Below, in pieces: positions 33,467 through 41,310 of a stretch of DNA of 64,000 bases. The notes below the pieces were generated by a model. That model was not told the DNA's origin. It saw nothing but the letters and a program-made list of their open reading frames with translations, and did no database searches. How positions within the stretch are numbered: position 1 is the stretch's first letter; every line of letters begins with the position of its first letter. A program made the translations under genes and the position numbers. The DNA is from Thiemannella venezuelensis (GTDB lineage: Bacteria; Actinomycetota; Actinomycetes; Streptosporangiales; Streptosporangiaceae), in the NCBI RefSeq assembly GCF_014203605.1, contig NZ_JACHJJ010000014.1, forward strand, positions 62,001 through 126,000. The letters are read 5' to 3'.

Positions 33467-33601
33467 ATGGTCCTTCTCGACCTTCAGTCCCTGGAAGCCC
33501 CCACCGGCGGCGGCCACGGCGGCGGGGGCGGCAGCACGCTCACCGTCGCGAGCTGCCACTCCGGCCAGCCGAGCAACCTGAGCGTCCTGCTCTGCCACTA
33601 G
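33467..33601 (+). CDS. Class III lanthipeptide precursor, copy 2
   Basis: Encodes exactly the same 44-aa peptide as copy 1, 47 nt downstream, with its own GGAGAG site. Only four nucleotides differ, all synonymous (codons 2, 5, 6 and 14), and the last 30 codons plus stop are identical. Two adjacent genes for one peptide raise precursor dosage rather than diversity. A strong hairpin follows 6 nt after the stop. Confidence 0.93.
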   Translation: MVLLDLQSLEAPTGGGHGGGGGSTLTVASCHSGQPSNLSVLLCH

Positions 33602-33607
33602 CGGAGT

Positions 33608-33645
33608 GAGTGCCCGGGACGGCCCGCGGACCGTCCCGGGCACTC
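33608..33645 (+). terminator. 15-bp hairpin between precursors and transporters
   Basis: Arms 33608-33622 and 33631-33645 pair perfectly around an 8-nt loop. Its place between the precursor genes and the export genes of one operon suggests partial termination or 3'-end protection, keeping precursor mRNA above transporter mRNA. Confidence 0.75.
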
Positions 33646-33691
33646 CCGCCACCTGTACGCACCTGCCAGCGGAGACGGAGAGGAGGCGCCG

Positions 33692-35380
33692 GTGCAGTCG
33701 GCGGATCGGCTGGTCGCCCAGACCGTACGGCACGGCGGCCCCTGGCCGGCCGTCCTGGCGGTCGTGTCGATCGCCGGAGCCCTCGCGGAGCTGGCACTCC
33801 CCTTCTCCCTGGGCCGGGCCGTGGACGGTCTCACCGCCACCGGCCCGGTGCCCGGGGACCGGCTCGCCGTGTGCGCCGCGCTCGTCGCCGTCGCGGTGTC
33901 CTGTGACGCCGTCGGCGTGTGGGCGGCCGGGGCGGGCGGGGCCCGGGCCTCGCGCTGGCTGCGCGACCGGCTGGTGCGGCACGTGCTGGGCGTCGGCCCC
34001 GCGGTGACCCGCCGCATCCCCGAAGGGGACCTCGTCACCAGGGCGGGCGTCAACGCCGAGGAGGTGGGCCGCGCGCCGGAGACCGTCGTCACCGGCGCGG
34101 CGCTGCTCCTGCCCACGGCGGGCGGCCTGGTCGCGCTCACCCTCATCGACCCCTGGCTCACCGCCGCGCTGGCCGCCGGCCTCGTCGTCATCGGCTTCGT
34201 GCTCCGCGCCTTCCTGCGGGTGAGCACCTCGCTCGCCGGCGACTACCAGCAGGCCCAGGGCGACATCGCGGCCCGCCTGGCCGACGCCCTGGCCGGAGCG
34301 CGCACGATCGCCGCCGCGGGGACCGCCGGCGAGGAGCGGGCGCGGGTGCTGGCCGTGCTCCCCCGGCTGCGCGTCCACGCCATGGAGATGTGGCGGGTCA
34401 ACGCCCGCGCCGGAGTCCAGGCGGGCGTCGTGGTCCCCCTGCTGGAGGTGGTCGTGCTCGGTGCGGGAGGGCTCCGTCTCGCCTCCGGGGACCTGTCCGC
34501 CGGCGAGTTGTACTCCGCCGCGCGCTATGTCGTGCTCGGCGCCGGGGTCGGCGCGGCCCTGGGCCACCTGGGCGGCCTCGCCCGGGCGCGCGCCGCCGCC
34601 GGGCGGATCTGCGGCCTGCTCGCCGGCGAGCCCCGCGGATACGGTGACCGCACGCTGCCCCCCGGTCCGGGAACCCTGGAGCTGAAGGACGTCTCCGCCG
34701 CCGGCCTGGCCGATGTCGACCTGGTCGTCCCGGGCGGGTGCGCGGTGGCGGTGGTCGGCCGCTCCGGCGCGGGCAAGTCGCTCCTGGCCGCCCTCGCCGG
34801 CCGCCTGGCGGACCCGGAGCGCGGCGCGGTCCTGCTCGACGGCGTCCCGATGCCCGCGCTCTCCCGCGAGGCGCTGCGCGGGGCCGTCGGCTACGCCTTC
34901 GAGCGCCCCGTCCTGGCCGGCGACACGATCGCCGACGCCATCGGGCTGGGCCTGCGCGACCGTGATCCCCGCACGGTGCGTGCGTCCGCCCGCGCGGCGT
35001 GCGCCGACGCCTTCGTCCTGCGGCTTCCCCTGGGCTACGACACCGCGCCGGGGGACGCGCCGATGTCCGGCGGGGAGCGGCAGCGCCTCGGCCTGGCCCG
35101 CGCCTTCGCGCACGGCGGCCGCCTGCTCGTCCTGGACGACGCCACCTCCAGCCTGGACACCGTCACCGAGCGGCAGGTGAGCGAGGTGCTCTCCGGCCGG
35201 TTGCGGAACCGCACCCGGCTGGTCGTGACCCACCGGGTCGCGACGGCGGCGGCGGCCGACCGGGTGATCTGGCTGGAGGACGGCCGGGTCCGCGGCTACG
35301 ACCGGCACCGGGCGCTGTGGGCCGACCCCGCCTACCGGGCCGTCTTCCAGCCGGACGCGCCGCCGGCGGACAGCCCGTGA
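33692..35380 (+). CDS. ABC exporter half-transporter 1 (degenerate site)
   Basis: 562 aa: six transmembrane helices (about 1-300) fused to an ABC domain (about 325-555), like RamA/RamB of SapB export. It shows Walker A VVGRSGAGKSLLAAL, signature MSGGERQRLGLARAF and H-loop VVTHRV. The Walker B catalytic position is Asp (LLVLDDATSSLD instead of LDEATS) and the Q-loop reads YAFERP with Glu for Gln, so this half contributes a degenerate ATP site. GTG start with GAGGAGG upstream. The stop overlaps the second half-transporter start (GTGA), so they form a heterodimer. Confidence 0.92.
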   Translation: MQSADRLVAQTVRHGGPWPAVLAVVSIAGALAELALPFSLGRAVDGLTATGPVPGDRLAVCAALVAVAVSCDAVGVWAAGAGGARASRWLRDRLVRHVLGVGPAVTRRIPEGDLVTRAGVNAEEVGRAPETVVTGAALLLPTAGGLVALTLIDPWLTAALAAGLVVIGFVLRAFLRVSTSLAGDYQQAQGDIAARLADALAGARTIAAAGTAGEERARVLAVLPRLRVHAMEMWRVNARAGVQAGVVVPLLEVVVLGAGGLRLASGDLSAGELYSAARYVVLGAGVGAALGHLGGLARARAAAGRICGLLAGEPRGYGDRTLPPGPGTLELKDVSAAGLADVDLVVPGGCAVAVVGRSGAGKSLLAALAGRLADPERGAVLLDGVPMPALSREALRGAVGYAFERPVLAGDTIADAIGLGLRDRDPRTVRASARAACADAFVLRLPLGYDTAPGDAPMSGGERQRLGLARAFAHGGRLLVLDDATSSLDTVTERQVSEVLSGRLRNRTRLVVTHRVATAAAADRVIWLEDGRVRGYDRHRALWADPAYRAVFQPDAPPADSP

Positions 35381-37119
35381 GCCGGGAACCGGGCGGGTCC
35401 CCCGCGAACCGGCCGGTCCGGCGGGCCCTGCTCCGTGATCCGCGCCTGCTGGTCCGGCTCGGTCTCTGGTCCGCGGTGGAGGCCGCGCCCGCGCTCGTCA
35501 TCGGCCTGGCCGTCGCCCGGGCGATCGACGACGGCTTCGCGGCGGGACGGCCGGCCACGGGTTTCGCCTGGCTGGCACTCCTCGGCGGGGCATGGCTGGT
35601 GGCCGCGGCGGGCGCGCGGCAGGTCGTGCTGGCCGTCGCCGCGATCGCGGAGCCGTTCCGCGAGGACCTGCTCGGCCACGTCGTGGAGAGCGCCCTGAAC
35701 CAGGCCACCGCCTCGGTCCGGGACACCGGCTCCCGCGCCGTGGCCCGGTCGAACCTCCAGGTCGAACTGGCCCGCGACGCCTTCGCCTCGGTCGTCATGG
35801 TGGCCAGGTCCTTCGTCTTCACCTCCGTGGGCGTGCTGCTCGGGCTGGCCACCCTGATCCCGCAGGTGCTCGTGCTGGTGCTGCCGCCGTTCGTCACCGG
35901 CCTCGGCCTGTTCCTGCTCTCCCTGCCCGCGCTGGCCCGGCGGCAGCGCTCGTTCCTGCTGGCCGACGAGCGGACCGCGGCCTCGGTCGCCGCCATGGCC
36001 GGCGGCCTGCGGGACATCGCCGCCTGCGGAGCGCAGGAGCGCGTGGCCCGGGCCGTCGGCGTCCGGGTGGCGGAGCAGGCCGCGGCGGCACGGGCCCTGG
36101 CCCGGATGACCGCGCTGCGCACGCTGTCGCTGGCGGTGGGCGCCTGGCTGCCCGTCCTGCTGGTGCTCGCAGGCGCCCCCTGGCTCATGGCGCAGGGCAC
36201 GGGAACGGGCACGGGAACGATCCTCGGCGCGCTCGCCTACGTCTCGCAGTCGCTGGCCCCCGCCCTCGGGAACCTCGTCCAGGGCCTGGCCGTCAGCGGG
36301 GTACGGCTGCGGGTGTCGCTGGAGCGCATCCTCGGCGACGACTGTCCCGGATCCCGGCCGGCGGCGGCCCGTGTCCGCGGCCGGGACGGGAGCGCCGAAC
36401 TGCGCGGCGTGACGTTCGCCTACGGCCCGCACGCCGAACCGGTGGTCACCGCTCTCGACCTGTCGGTCCCCGACGGGGACCACCTCGCCGTGGTGGGACC
36501 CAGCGGCATCGGGAAGTCCACGCTCGCCGCGCTCCTCACCGGCGGCCTGCTGCCCGGAGCGGGCCGGGTCACGGTCGGCGGCGTGCCCGCGCACCGGCTC
36601 GACCCGGCGGACCGGGTGCTCATCCCGCAGGAGGCCTACGTCTTCCGCGGGTCGCTCCTGGAGAACCTGACCTACCTCGCCCGGACACCCGGGAACCCGG
36701 AGGGGACGGCGGAGGTGGAGGCCGCCGTCGCCGCCATCGGGCTGCGCCGCCTGGTGGACCGGGTGGGCGGCTACTCCGCCGAGATCCGTCCCGGCATGCT
36801 CTCGGCGGGTGAACGCCAGCTCGTCGCGCTGTGCCGGGCCTACCTCGCCTCCGCCCGCCTGGTGATCCTCGACGAGGCGACCTGCCATCTCGACCCGGCG
36901 GCGGAGGCCCGTGCCGAGGAGGCCTTCGCGCGCCGGGGAGGGACCTTGATCGTCATCGCCCACCGGCTCAGCTCGGCGCTGCGCGCCCGCCGCGTGCTCG
37001 TCATGGACGGCGCGCGCGTGTGGCTGGGCGGGCACGGGGACCTGCTCGCCTCCTGCCCGCTCTACGCCGACCTGGTCGGGCACTGGACGCCCTCCGACAT
37101 GCAGGAGCAGATGTCATGA
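35377..37119 (+). CDS. ABC exporter half-transporter 2 (canonical Walker B)
   Basis: A 580-aa partner of the preceding half-transporter, with membrane domain about 20-320 and ABC domain about 340-575. Walker A is VVGPSGIGKSTLAAL, the Q-loop LIPQEAYVF, Walker B LVILDEATCHLDP with the catalytic Glu, and the H-loop IAHRLSSAL. The signature is LSAGERQLVAL, Ala replacing the second Gly of LSGGE. Together the pair has the one-active, one-degenerate site layout of heterodimeric exporters. It should export the modified lanthipeptide. The stop overlaps the protease start (ATGA). Confidence 0.92.
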   Translation: MSREPGGSPANRPVRRALLRDPRLLVRLGLWSAVEAAPALVIGLAVARAIDDGFAAGRPATGFAWLALLGGAWLVAAAGARQVVLAVAAIAEPFREDLLGHVVESALNQATASVRDTGSRAVARSNLQVELARDAFASVVMVARSFVFTSVGVLLGLATLIPQVLVLVLPPFVTGLGLFLLSLPALARRQRSFLLADERTAASVAAMAGGLRDIAACGAQERVARAVGVRVAEQAAAARALARMTALRTLSLAVGAWLPVLLVLAGAPWLMAQGTGTGTGTILGALAYVSQSLAPALGNLVQGLAVSGVRLRVSLERILGDDCPGSRPAAARVRGRDGSAELRGVTFAYGPHAEPVVTALDLSVPDGDHLAVVGPSGIGKSTLAALLTGGLLPGAGRVTVGGVPAHRLDPADRVLIPQEAYVFRGSLLENLTYLARTPGNPEGTAEVEAAVAAIGLRRLVDRVGGYSAEIRPGMLSAGERQLVALCRAYLASARLVILDEATCHLDPAAEARAEEAFARRGGTLIVIAHRLSSALRARRVLVMDGARVWLGGHGDLLASCPLYADLVGHWTPSDMQEQMS

Positions 37120-39149
37120 TCTATCCCCCTGCCGAGCGGGGACCGGTCGTCGACCGTCTCCACGGCCACGCCGTACCCGATCCGTACCGATGGCTGGAGG
37201 ACCCGGAGAGCCCGGAGAGCAGGCGGTGGCTGGCGGCCCAGGACGGCCTGTGGCGCGCCCGCGCCGCCGCGCTGCCCGGCCGCGACGGCTGGCGCGCCCG
37301 CGTGGCGGAGCTCACCGCCGTCGGAACGGTCACCGCGCCGGTGTGGCGCGGCGGGCGCCGCTTCTTCCTGCGCCGTACGGCGGAGCAGGAGCACCCGGTG
37401 CTCTACACGGCCTGCTCCGACGGGGCCGAGCGCGCGCTGATCGACCCGGCGGGACTCGATCCCGAAGGCCTGACCACGCTCGAGGCCTGGCAGCCCGCCC
37501 CGGACGGCCGCCTGCTGGCCTACCAGCTGTCCCGGCGCGGAGACGAGCGGTCGGAGCTGCGCGTCATGGACGTGGCCACCCGGCGGACCGTGGACGGCCC
37601 GATCGACCGCTGCCGTCGTTCCCCGGTGGTGTGGCTGCCGGGAGGCACGGCGTTCTTCTACGTCCGCGACCGGCGGGTCCGCCTGCACCGGCTCGGCTCG
37701 CGCGCCGCGGACGACCCCGTGATCCGCGCCGAGGAGCGATCCTACGGGCTGGGGATCAGCCCCGACGGACGCTGGCTGACGGTCTCGGCGGCGGCCGGGG
37801 CGGGCAACGACCTGTGGCTGGCCGATCTCGGCGCCTCCCCCGCCGAGCGGCCCGCCCTGCGGGTGGTCCAGGAGGGGACGGACGCGACGACGGTGCCCGC
37901 CGTCGGCCGGGACGGGCGCATGTACCTGCTGACGACCCTGGGCGCGCCCAGGGGCCGGTTGTGCGTCGCCGACCCCGCCCGGCCCGATCCCGGCGGGTGG
38001 CGGGAGCTGGTCGGCCCGGACCCGGAGGCGGTGATCGGCGACTTCGCGGTCCTCGGCGGCTCGGTGCTCCTCGTCGGCCGGACCCGTCACGCGGTCAGCG
38101 AGATCGGCGTGCACGACCTGGCCACCGGCGAGCAGGTCGGCGAGGTGCCGCTGCCGGGACTGGGAACCACCGGGCGCATGTCCGCGCGCGCCGAGGACGG
38201 ACACGAGGTCTGGTTCTCCTACACCGACGCCGTCACGCCCGCGAGCGTGCACCGCTACGACACGCGCACCGGGCGCACGACGCTCTGGGCCGCCGCGCCC
38301 GGCGCCGCGGAGGTCCCCGAGCTCACGGCGCGCCGGATCTCCTGCACCTCGGCCGACGGCACCACGGTGCGCGTGGTCGTGCTCGCCCGGCCGGGGACCG
38401 GTCCCCGGCCGGCGGTCCTGTACGGCTACGGCGGGTTCGGGGTCCCGATGACGCCGTCCTACTCCGGTTACGTCCTGCCCTGGGTGGAGGCGGGCGGGGT
38501 CTTCGCGATCGCCCAGCTCCGCGGCGGCGGCGAGGAGGGCGCGCAGTGGCGCCGCGACGGCATGCTGGAGCGCAAGCAGAACGTCTTCGACGACTTCGCG
38601 GCCGCCGCGGAGCGGCTGATCGCCGGCGGCTGGACCACGCCCGCGCAGCTCGGCGTCTGCGGGGAGTCCAACGGCGGGCTCCTCGTCGGGGCCGTGATCA
38701 CGCAGCGCCCCGAGCTGTTCGCCGCCGCGGTCTGCTCGGCCCCGCTGCTCGACATGGTCCGCTACGAGCGGTCCGGTCTCGGCCCCGCATGGCGGGACGA
38801 GTACGGCTCCGCGGAGGATCCCGAGCAACTGGTCCGGCTGCTGGGCTACTCCCCGTACCACCGGGTCCGCGAGGGAGTGGACTATCCGGCGACGCTGCTG
38901 GCCTCCTTCGGCGGCGACTCGCGGGTGGACCCCCTGCACGCCCGCAAGATGTGCGCGGCGCTGCAGCACGCCACGTCGGGCTCGCGGCCGATCCTGCTCC
39001 GTCACGAGGAGGGCGTCGGGCACGGGGCACGGGCGGTCGGCCGGTCGGTGGGGCTGGCCGGCGACATGCTCGCCTTCCTCGCCGAGCACACCGGGCTCGG
39101 CCGCGGGACCCGGTCCCGCCCTGGTCACGCGGGCCGGCCGGCCGGGTGA
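37116..39149 (+). CDS. Prolyl-oligopeptidase (S9A) family protease, likely leader peptidase
   Basis: A 677-aa S9 serine peptidase: an N-terminal part (DPYRWLEDPESPESRRWLAAQ near residue 20), a beta-propeller (about 65-390) and an alpha/beta-hydrolase domain (about 395-670). The triad is visible: Ser 518 in GESNGG, Asp 601 in GGDSRVDPLHARK, and His 636 in EEGVGHGARA. In Kribbella flavida the POP FlaP cleaves the class III leader after Pro. Here the single Pro of the leader (EAPTGGG) and Pro in the core are candidate sites. It is translationally coupled to the exporter (ATGA), which supports a maturation role. No signal peptide, so processing is probably cytoplasmic. Confidence 0.9.
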   Translation: MIYPPAERGPVVDRLHGHAVPDPYRWLEDPESPESRRWLAAQDGLWRARAAALPGRDGWRARVAELTAVGTVTAPVWRGGRRFFLRRTAEQEHPVLYTACSDGAERALIDPAGLDPEGLTTLEAWQPAPDGRLLAYQLSRRGDERSELRVMDVATRRTVDGPIDRCRRSPVVWLPGGTAFFYVRDRRVRLHRLGSRAADDPVIRAEERSYGLGISPDGRWLTVSAAAGAGNDLWLADLGASPAERPALRVVQEGTDATTVPAVGRDGRMYLLTTLGAPRGRLCVADPARPDPGGWRELVGPDPEAVIGDFAVLGGSVLLVGRTRHAVSEIGVHDLATGEQVGEVPLPGLGTTGRMSARAEDGHEVWFSYTDAVTPASVHRYDTRTGRTTLWAAAPGAAEVPELTARRISCTSADGTTVRVVVLARPGTGPRPAVLYGYGGFGVPMTPSYSGYVLPWVEAGGVFAIAQLRGGGEEGAQWRRDGMLERKQNVFDDFAAAAERLIAGGWTTPAQLGVCGESNGGLLVGAVITQRPELFAAAVCSAPLLDMVRYERSGLGPAWRDEYGSAEDPEQLVRLLGYSPYHRVREGVDYPATLLASFGGDSRVDPLHARKMCAALQHATSGSRPILLRHEEGVGHGARAVGRSVGLAGDMLAFLAEHTGLGRGTRSRPGHAGRPAG

Positions 39150-39157
39150 AGGGGACG

Positions 39158-39175
39158 CCCGGACTCAGGTCCGGG
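39158..39175. terminator. Short hairpin between convergent protease and regulator genes
   Basis: CCCGGAC (39158-39164) pairs with GTCCGGG (39169-39175) around TCAG; it overlaps the regulator's stop codon. It could end both convergent transcripts. Confidence 0.5.
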
Positions 39176-39821
39176 AGCGGTAGCGGACCATGCCGATCTC
39201 GGCCACGTCGTCGGGCCAGAGCCAGCCGTCCTCCTTGGCGATCCTGATCGCCTCCACCCGGGTCCTCGCCCCGATCTTGCTGAGGATCCGCGACAGGTAG
39301 TTGCGGACGGTGCCTCCGGACAGGAAGAGCCGGTCGGCGATCTCCCCGACCGGGGCCCCTTCCGCGGCCACTCTGAGGACCTCCAGCTCCCGCGAGGTGA
39401 GCGGGTTCTCCCTGGCGTTGAGCGCGGCGACGGCCAGGTCGGAGTCGACGACCTGCTCCCCGCCTGCGACCCTGCGCACGCACTCGGCCAGCTGGCCGGC
39501 CGGGGTGTCCTTGACGAAGAAGCCGCAGGCGCCGGCGGCCAGCGCCCTGCGCAGCGCCGTCGGCGTGGCCAGACCCGTCAGGATCACCGTGCGGCAGGAG
39601 GGGAGCCGGCGGTGGAGCTCCGCCGCGGAGGTGATGCCGTCGGTGCCGGGCAGGCCGATGTCGACCAGCGCCACATCGGGCCGGTGGCGCAGGCACGCGT
39701 CCACCACCTTGTCACCGTGCCCCACCCCGTCGACGACCGTGATGTCCTGCTCCGCGGAGAGCAGAGCCATCATCGCCCCCCGGATGAGATGCATGTCCTC
39801 GGCGATCAAGACGCTTATCAA
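39165..39821 (-). CDS. NarL-type response regulator of the lanthipeptide cluster
   Basis: 218 aa. The receiver domain has acidic pocket LIAEDMH, phospho-Asp in VALVDIGLPGTDG (about 54) and Lys in FFVKDTPAGQL. The C-terminal LuxR-type HTH is LTSRELEVLRVAAEGAPVGE followed by GTVRNYLSRILSKIGARTR. It resembles RamR-type regulators that drive SapB-like clusters. The start is TTG at 39821 with AAGGAG 7 nt upstream, a weak start codon that would keep levels low. Three direct repeats lie 50-110 nt upstream. The likely kinase is encoded at 29716-30489. Confidence 0.88.
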   Translation of the reverse strand: MISVLIAEDMHLIRGAMMALLSAEQDITVVDGVGHGDKVVDACLRHRPDVALVDIGLPGTDGITSAAELHRRLPSCRTVILTGLATPTALRRALAAGACGFFVKDTPAGQLAECVRRVAGGEQVVDSDLAVAALNARENPLTSRELEVLRVAAEGAPVGEIADRLFLSGGTVRNYLSRILSKIGARTRVEAIRIAKEDGWLWPDDVAEIGMVRYRSRT

Positions 39822-39871
39822 GGGTCGTCTCCTTATGCGCGGCGGCCCGTCGGTGTCTTCCGGCTCTCAGC

Positions 39872-39930
39872 GTCACCCAGGGAGTCCTCGGTGTCGCCCG
39901 AGGAGGTCAAGCGTCACCCAAGGAGGTCAA
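39872..39930. repeat. Three 20-21 bp direct repeats upstream of the regulator
   Basis: The unit GTC(A/G)CCC(A/G)(A/G)GGAG(G)TC starts at 39872, 39893 and 39913, spaced 21 and 20 bp. The last two units also share the following CAAGC/GTCAA context. Spacing of two helical turns suggests phased protein-binding sites between the regulator gene and the divergent kleisin-like gene. Confidence 0.6.
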
Positions 39931-40092
39931 GCGGCTACCACTTACCCGGCTTCGACTTGATGTAACGGGAGATGTCCGACGATTCCGTCCGCCCGCGCGT
40001 CACGGCCGTCGCGGGCCCTGCGCGGTCGCGCCCCGGCCGGGGACGGCTCCTCGGGACGGGGATTGTCGGGCGCAGGCCGTACGGTATACCGC

Positions 40093-41310
40093 GTGCCAGA
40101 GACGAACCACGAGATCACGCTGGACTCCGCCCTCGGCGAGGAGGCGGTGCTCGCCACCTACCGCCGCATGTTCGCCGCGCTCGCGCGCGACAGCGGCGCG
40201 GTCGTGGACGACCCCGCGCTGGTCGACATCGCCGAGACGCTGTTCGCGGCGTTCGCCGAGGCCGGCGAGGAATGGCTGACCCACGAGCAGATGCGGCACG
40301 CCTGCCGGGACCACCCGCTGGAGATGTTCGAGAACCGGCTGCGGGTGCTCAGGGGCCTCGGCGCGATCCGCGAGGTGTTCCCCAAGCCCAACCAGCTCCG
40401 CTACCGGGCCTCGTTCACCAGCGTGGTGGGGCTGATGTTCATCCGCCGGATGATGGACGACGGCGGCCAGTCGGAGATGCACCGGCTGCTCGCGCTGGAG
40501 GACCTCAACGTCGCCGACCCGCGCACGACCATGGAGGAGGCGCGCGCCAGCGCGCAGAACCTGGCGCGGGCGTTCCGGCTCTGGGCGCTGGAGCTCGTCA
40601 CGCTGACCGGCGGCACCATCGAGGAGCTGCGCGAGCAGGCCCCCAAGCTCTGGGGCACCGAGGAGATCGCCCGGCGGGCGCAGAGCCTGCACGGCACGAT
40701 CCTGACCCGCTGGCCCGACCTCGACCGCACCTGCACCGAGCTGCGCGCCGCGATCTACGCCTACAGCGACGCCTCCCGGCGCGCCGCCGGCCGGCTGGCC
40801 GACTCCGCCGGCACGACGCGGAACCTGACGCTGCTGCCGGCGGAGACCTGGCGGACCTTCGCCCAGACCGCCAGCAAGGAGCGGCTGGCCGCGGTGCTCG
40901 ACGGTTTCGTCTTCGACGCCCCCGCCCCGTGGCACGACCCCGCGGCGATCGTCCGGGCCGTCGACGAGAGCCCGCGCCCGGCCCCCGCCCAGCCGGCTCC
41001 CCCGCGCTCGGCCCTGCCCGACCCCGGCCCCGCCGACTCCCACCAGGCGGACTCCGGCGGGCTCGACCGGCTGGCCTCCGTCGCCGAGACCGCGCTCGCC
41101 GGACGCTCCGCGGCCCGGCTGGAGGAGCTGCTCACCGCGGACGGCGAGTGGGTCTCCGCCCGCCGCCTCCTGGCCGACCTCGTCTCGATCGACCTGCGCC
41201 CGGAGTCGCCCTACCGGCTGCGCTGGACCGACGGGCTGACCGCGGACCCCGGGACCGAGCCCGCCTGGCTCTCCCACGGCCTGCTGGAGAGGACCGGGCA
41301 TGACGGCTGA
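40093..41310 (+). CDS. Kleisin-like (MukF/MksF/JetA-type) winged-helix protein
   Basis: A 405-aa soluble protein, mostly helical. A winged-helix-like module lies at about 45-130 (WLTHEQMRHACRDHPLEMF, then RLRVLRGLGAIREVFP). A long helical 'neck' region (about 140-245) and a Pro-rich linker (about 295-325) follow. A second winged-helix-like end (LEELLTADGEWVSARRLLAD) closes the protein. This wHTH-helix-linker-wHTH order and its place before KITE-like and SMC genes are those of bacterial kleisins. No direct family signature was recognised, so the role is inferred from architecture and operon. GTG 40093 is the likely start; an ATG 30 nt upstream is possible. Overlaps the next gene by 11 nt. Confidence 0.6.
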   Translation: MPETNHEITLDSALGEEAVLATYRRMFAALARDSGAVVDDPALVDIAETLFAAFAEAGEEWLTHEQMRHACRDHPLEMFENRLRVLRGLGAIREVFPKPNQLRYRASFTSVVGLMFIRRMMDDGGQSEMHRLLALEDLNVADPRTTMEEARASAQNLARAFRLWALELVTLTGGTIEELREQAPKLWGTEEIARRAQSLHGTILTRWPDLDRTCTELRAAIYAYSDASRRAAGRLADSAGTTRNLTLLPAETWRTFAQTASKERLAAVLDGFVFDAPAPWHDPAAIVRAVDESPRPAPAQPAPPRSALPDPGPADSHQADSGGLDRLASVAETALAGRSAARLEELLTADGEWVSARRLLADLVSIDLRPESPYRLRWTDGLTADPGTEPAWLSHGLLERTGHDG

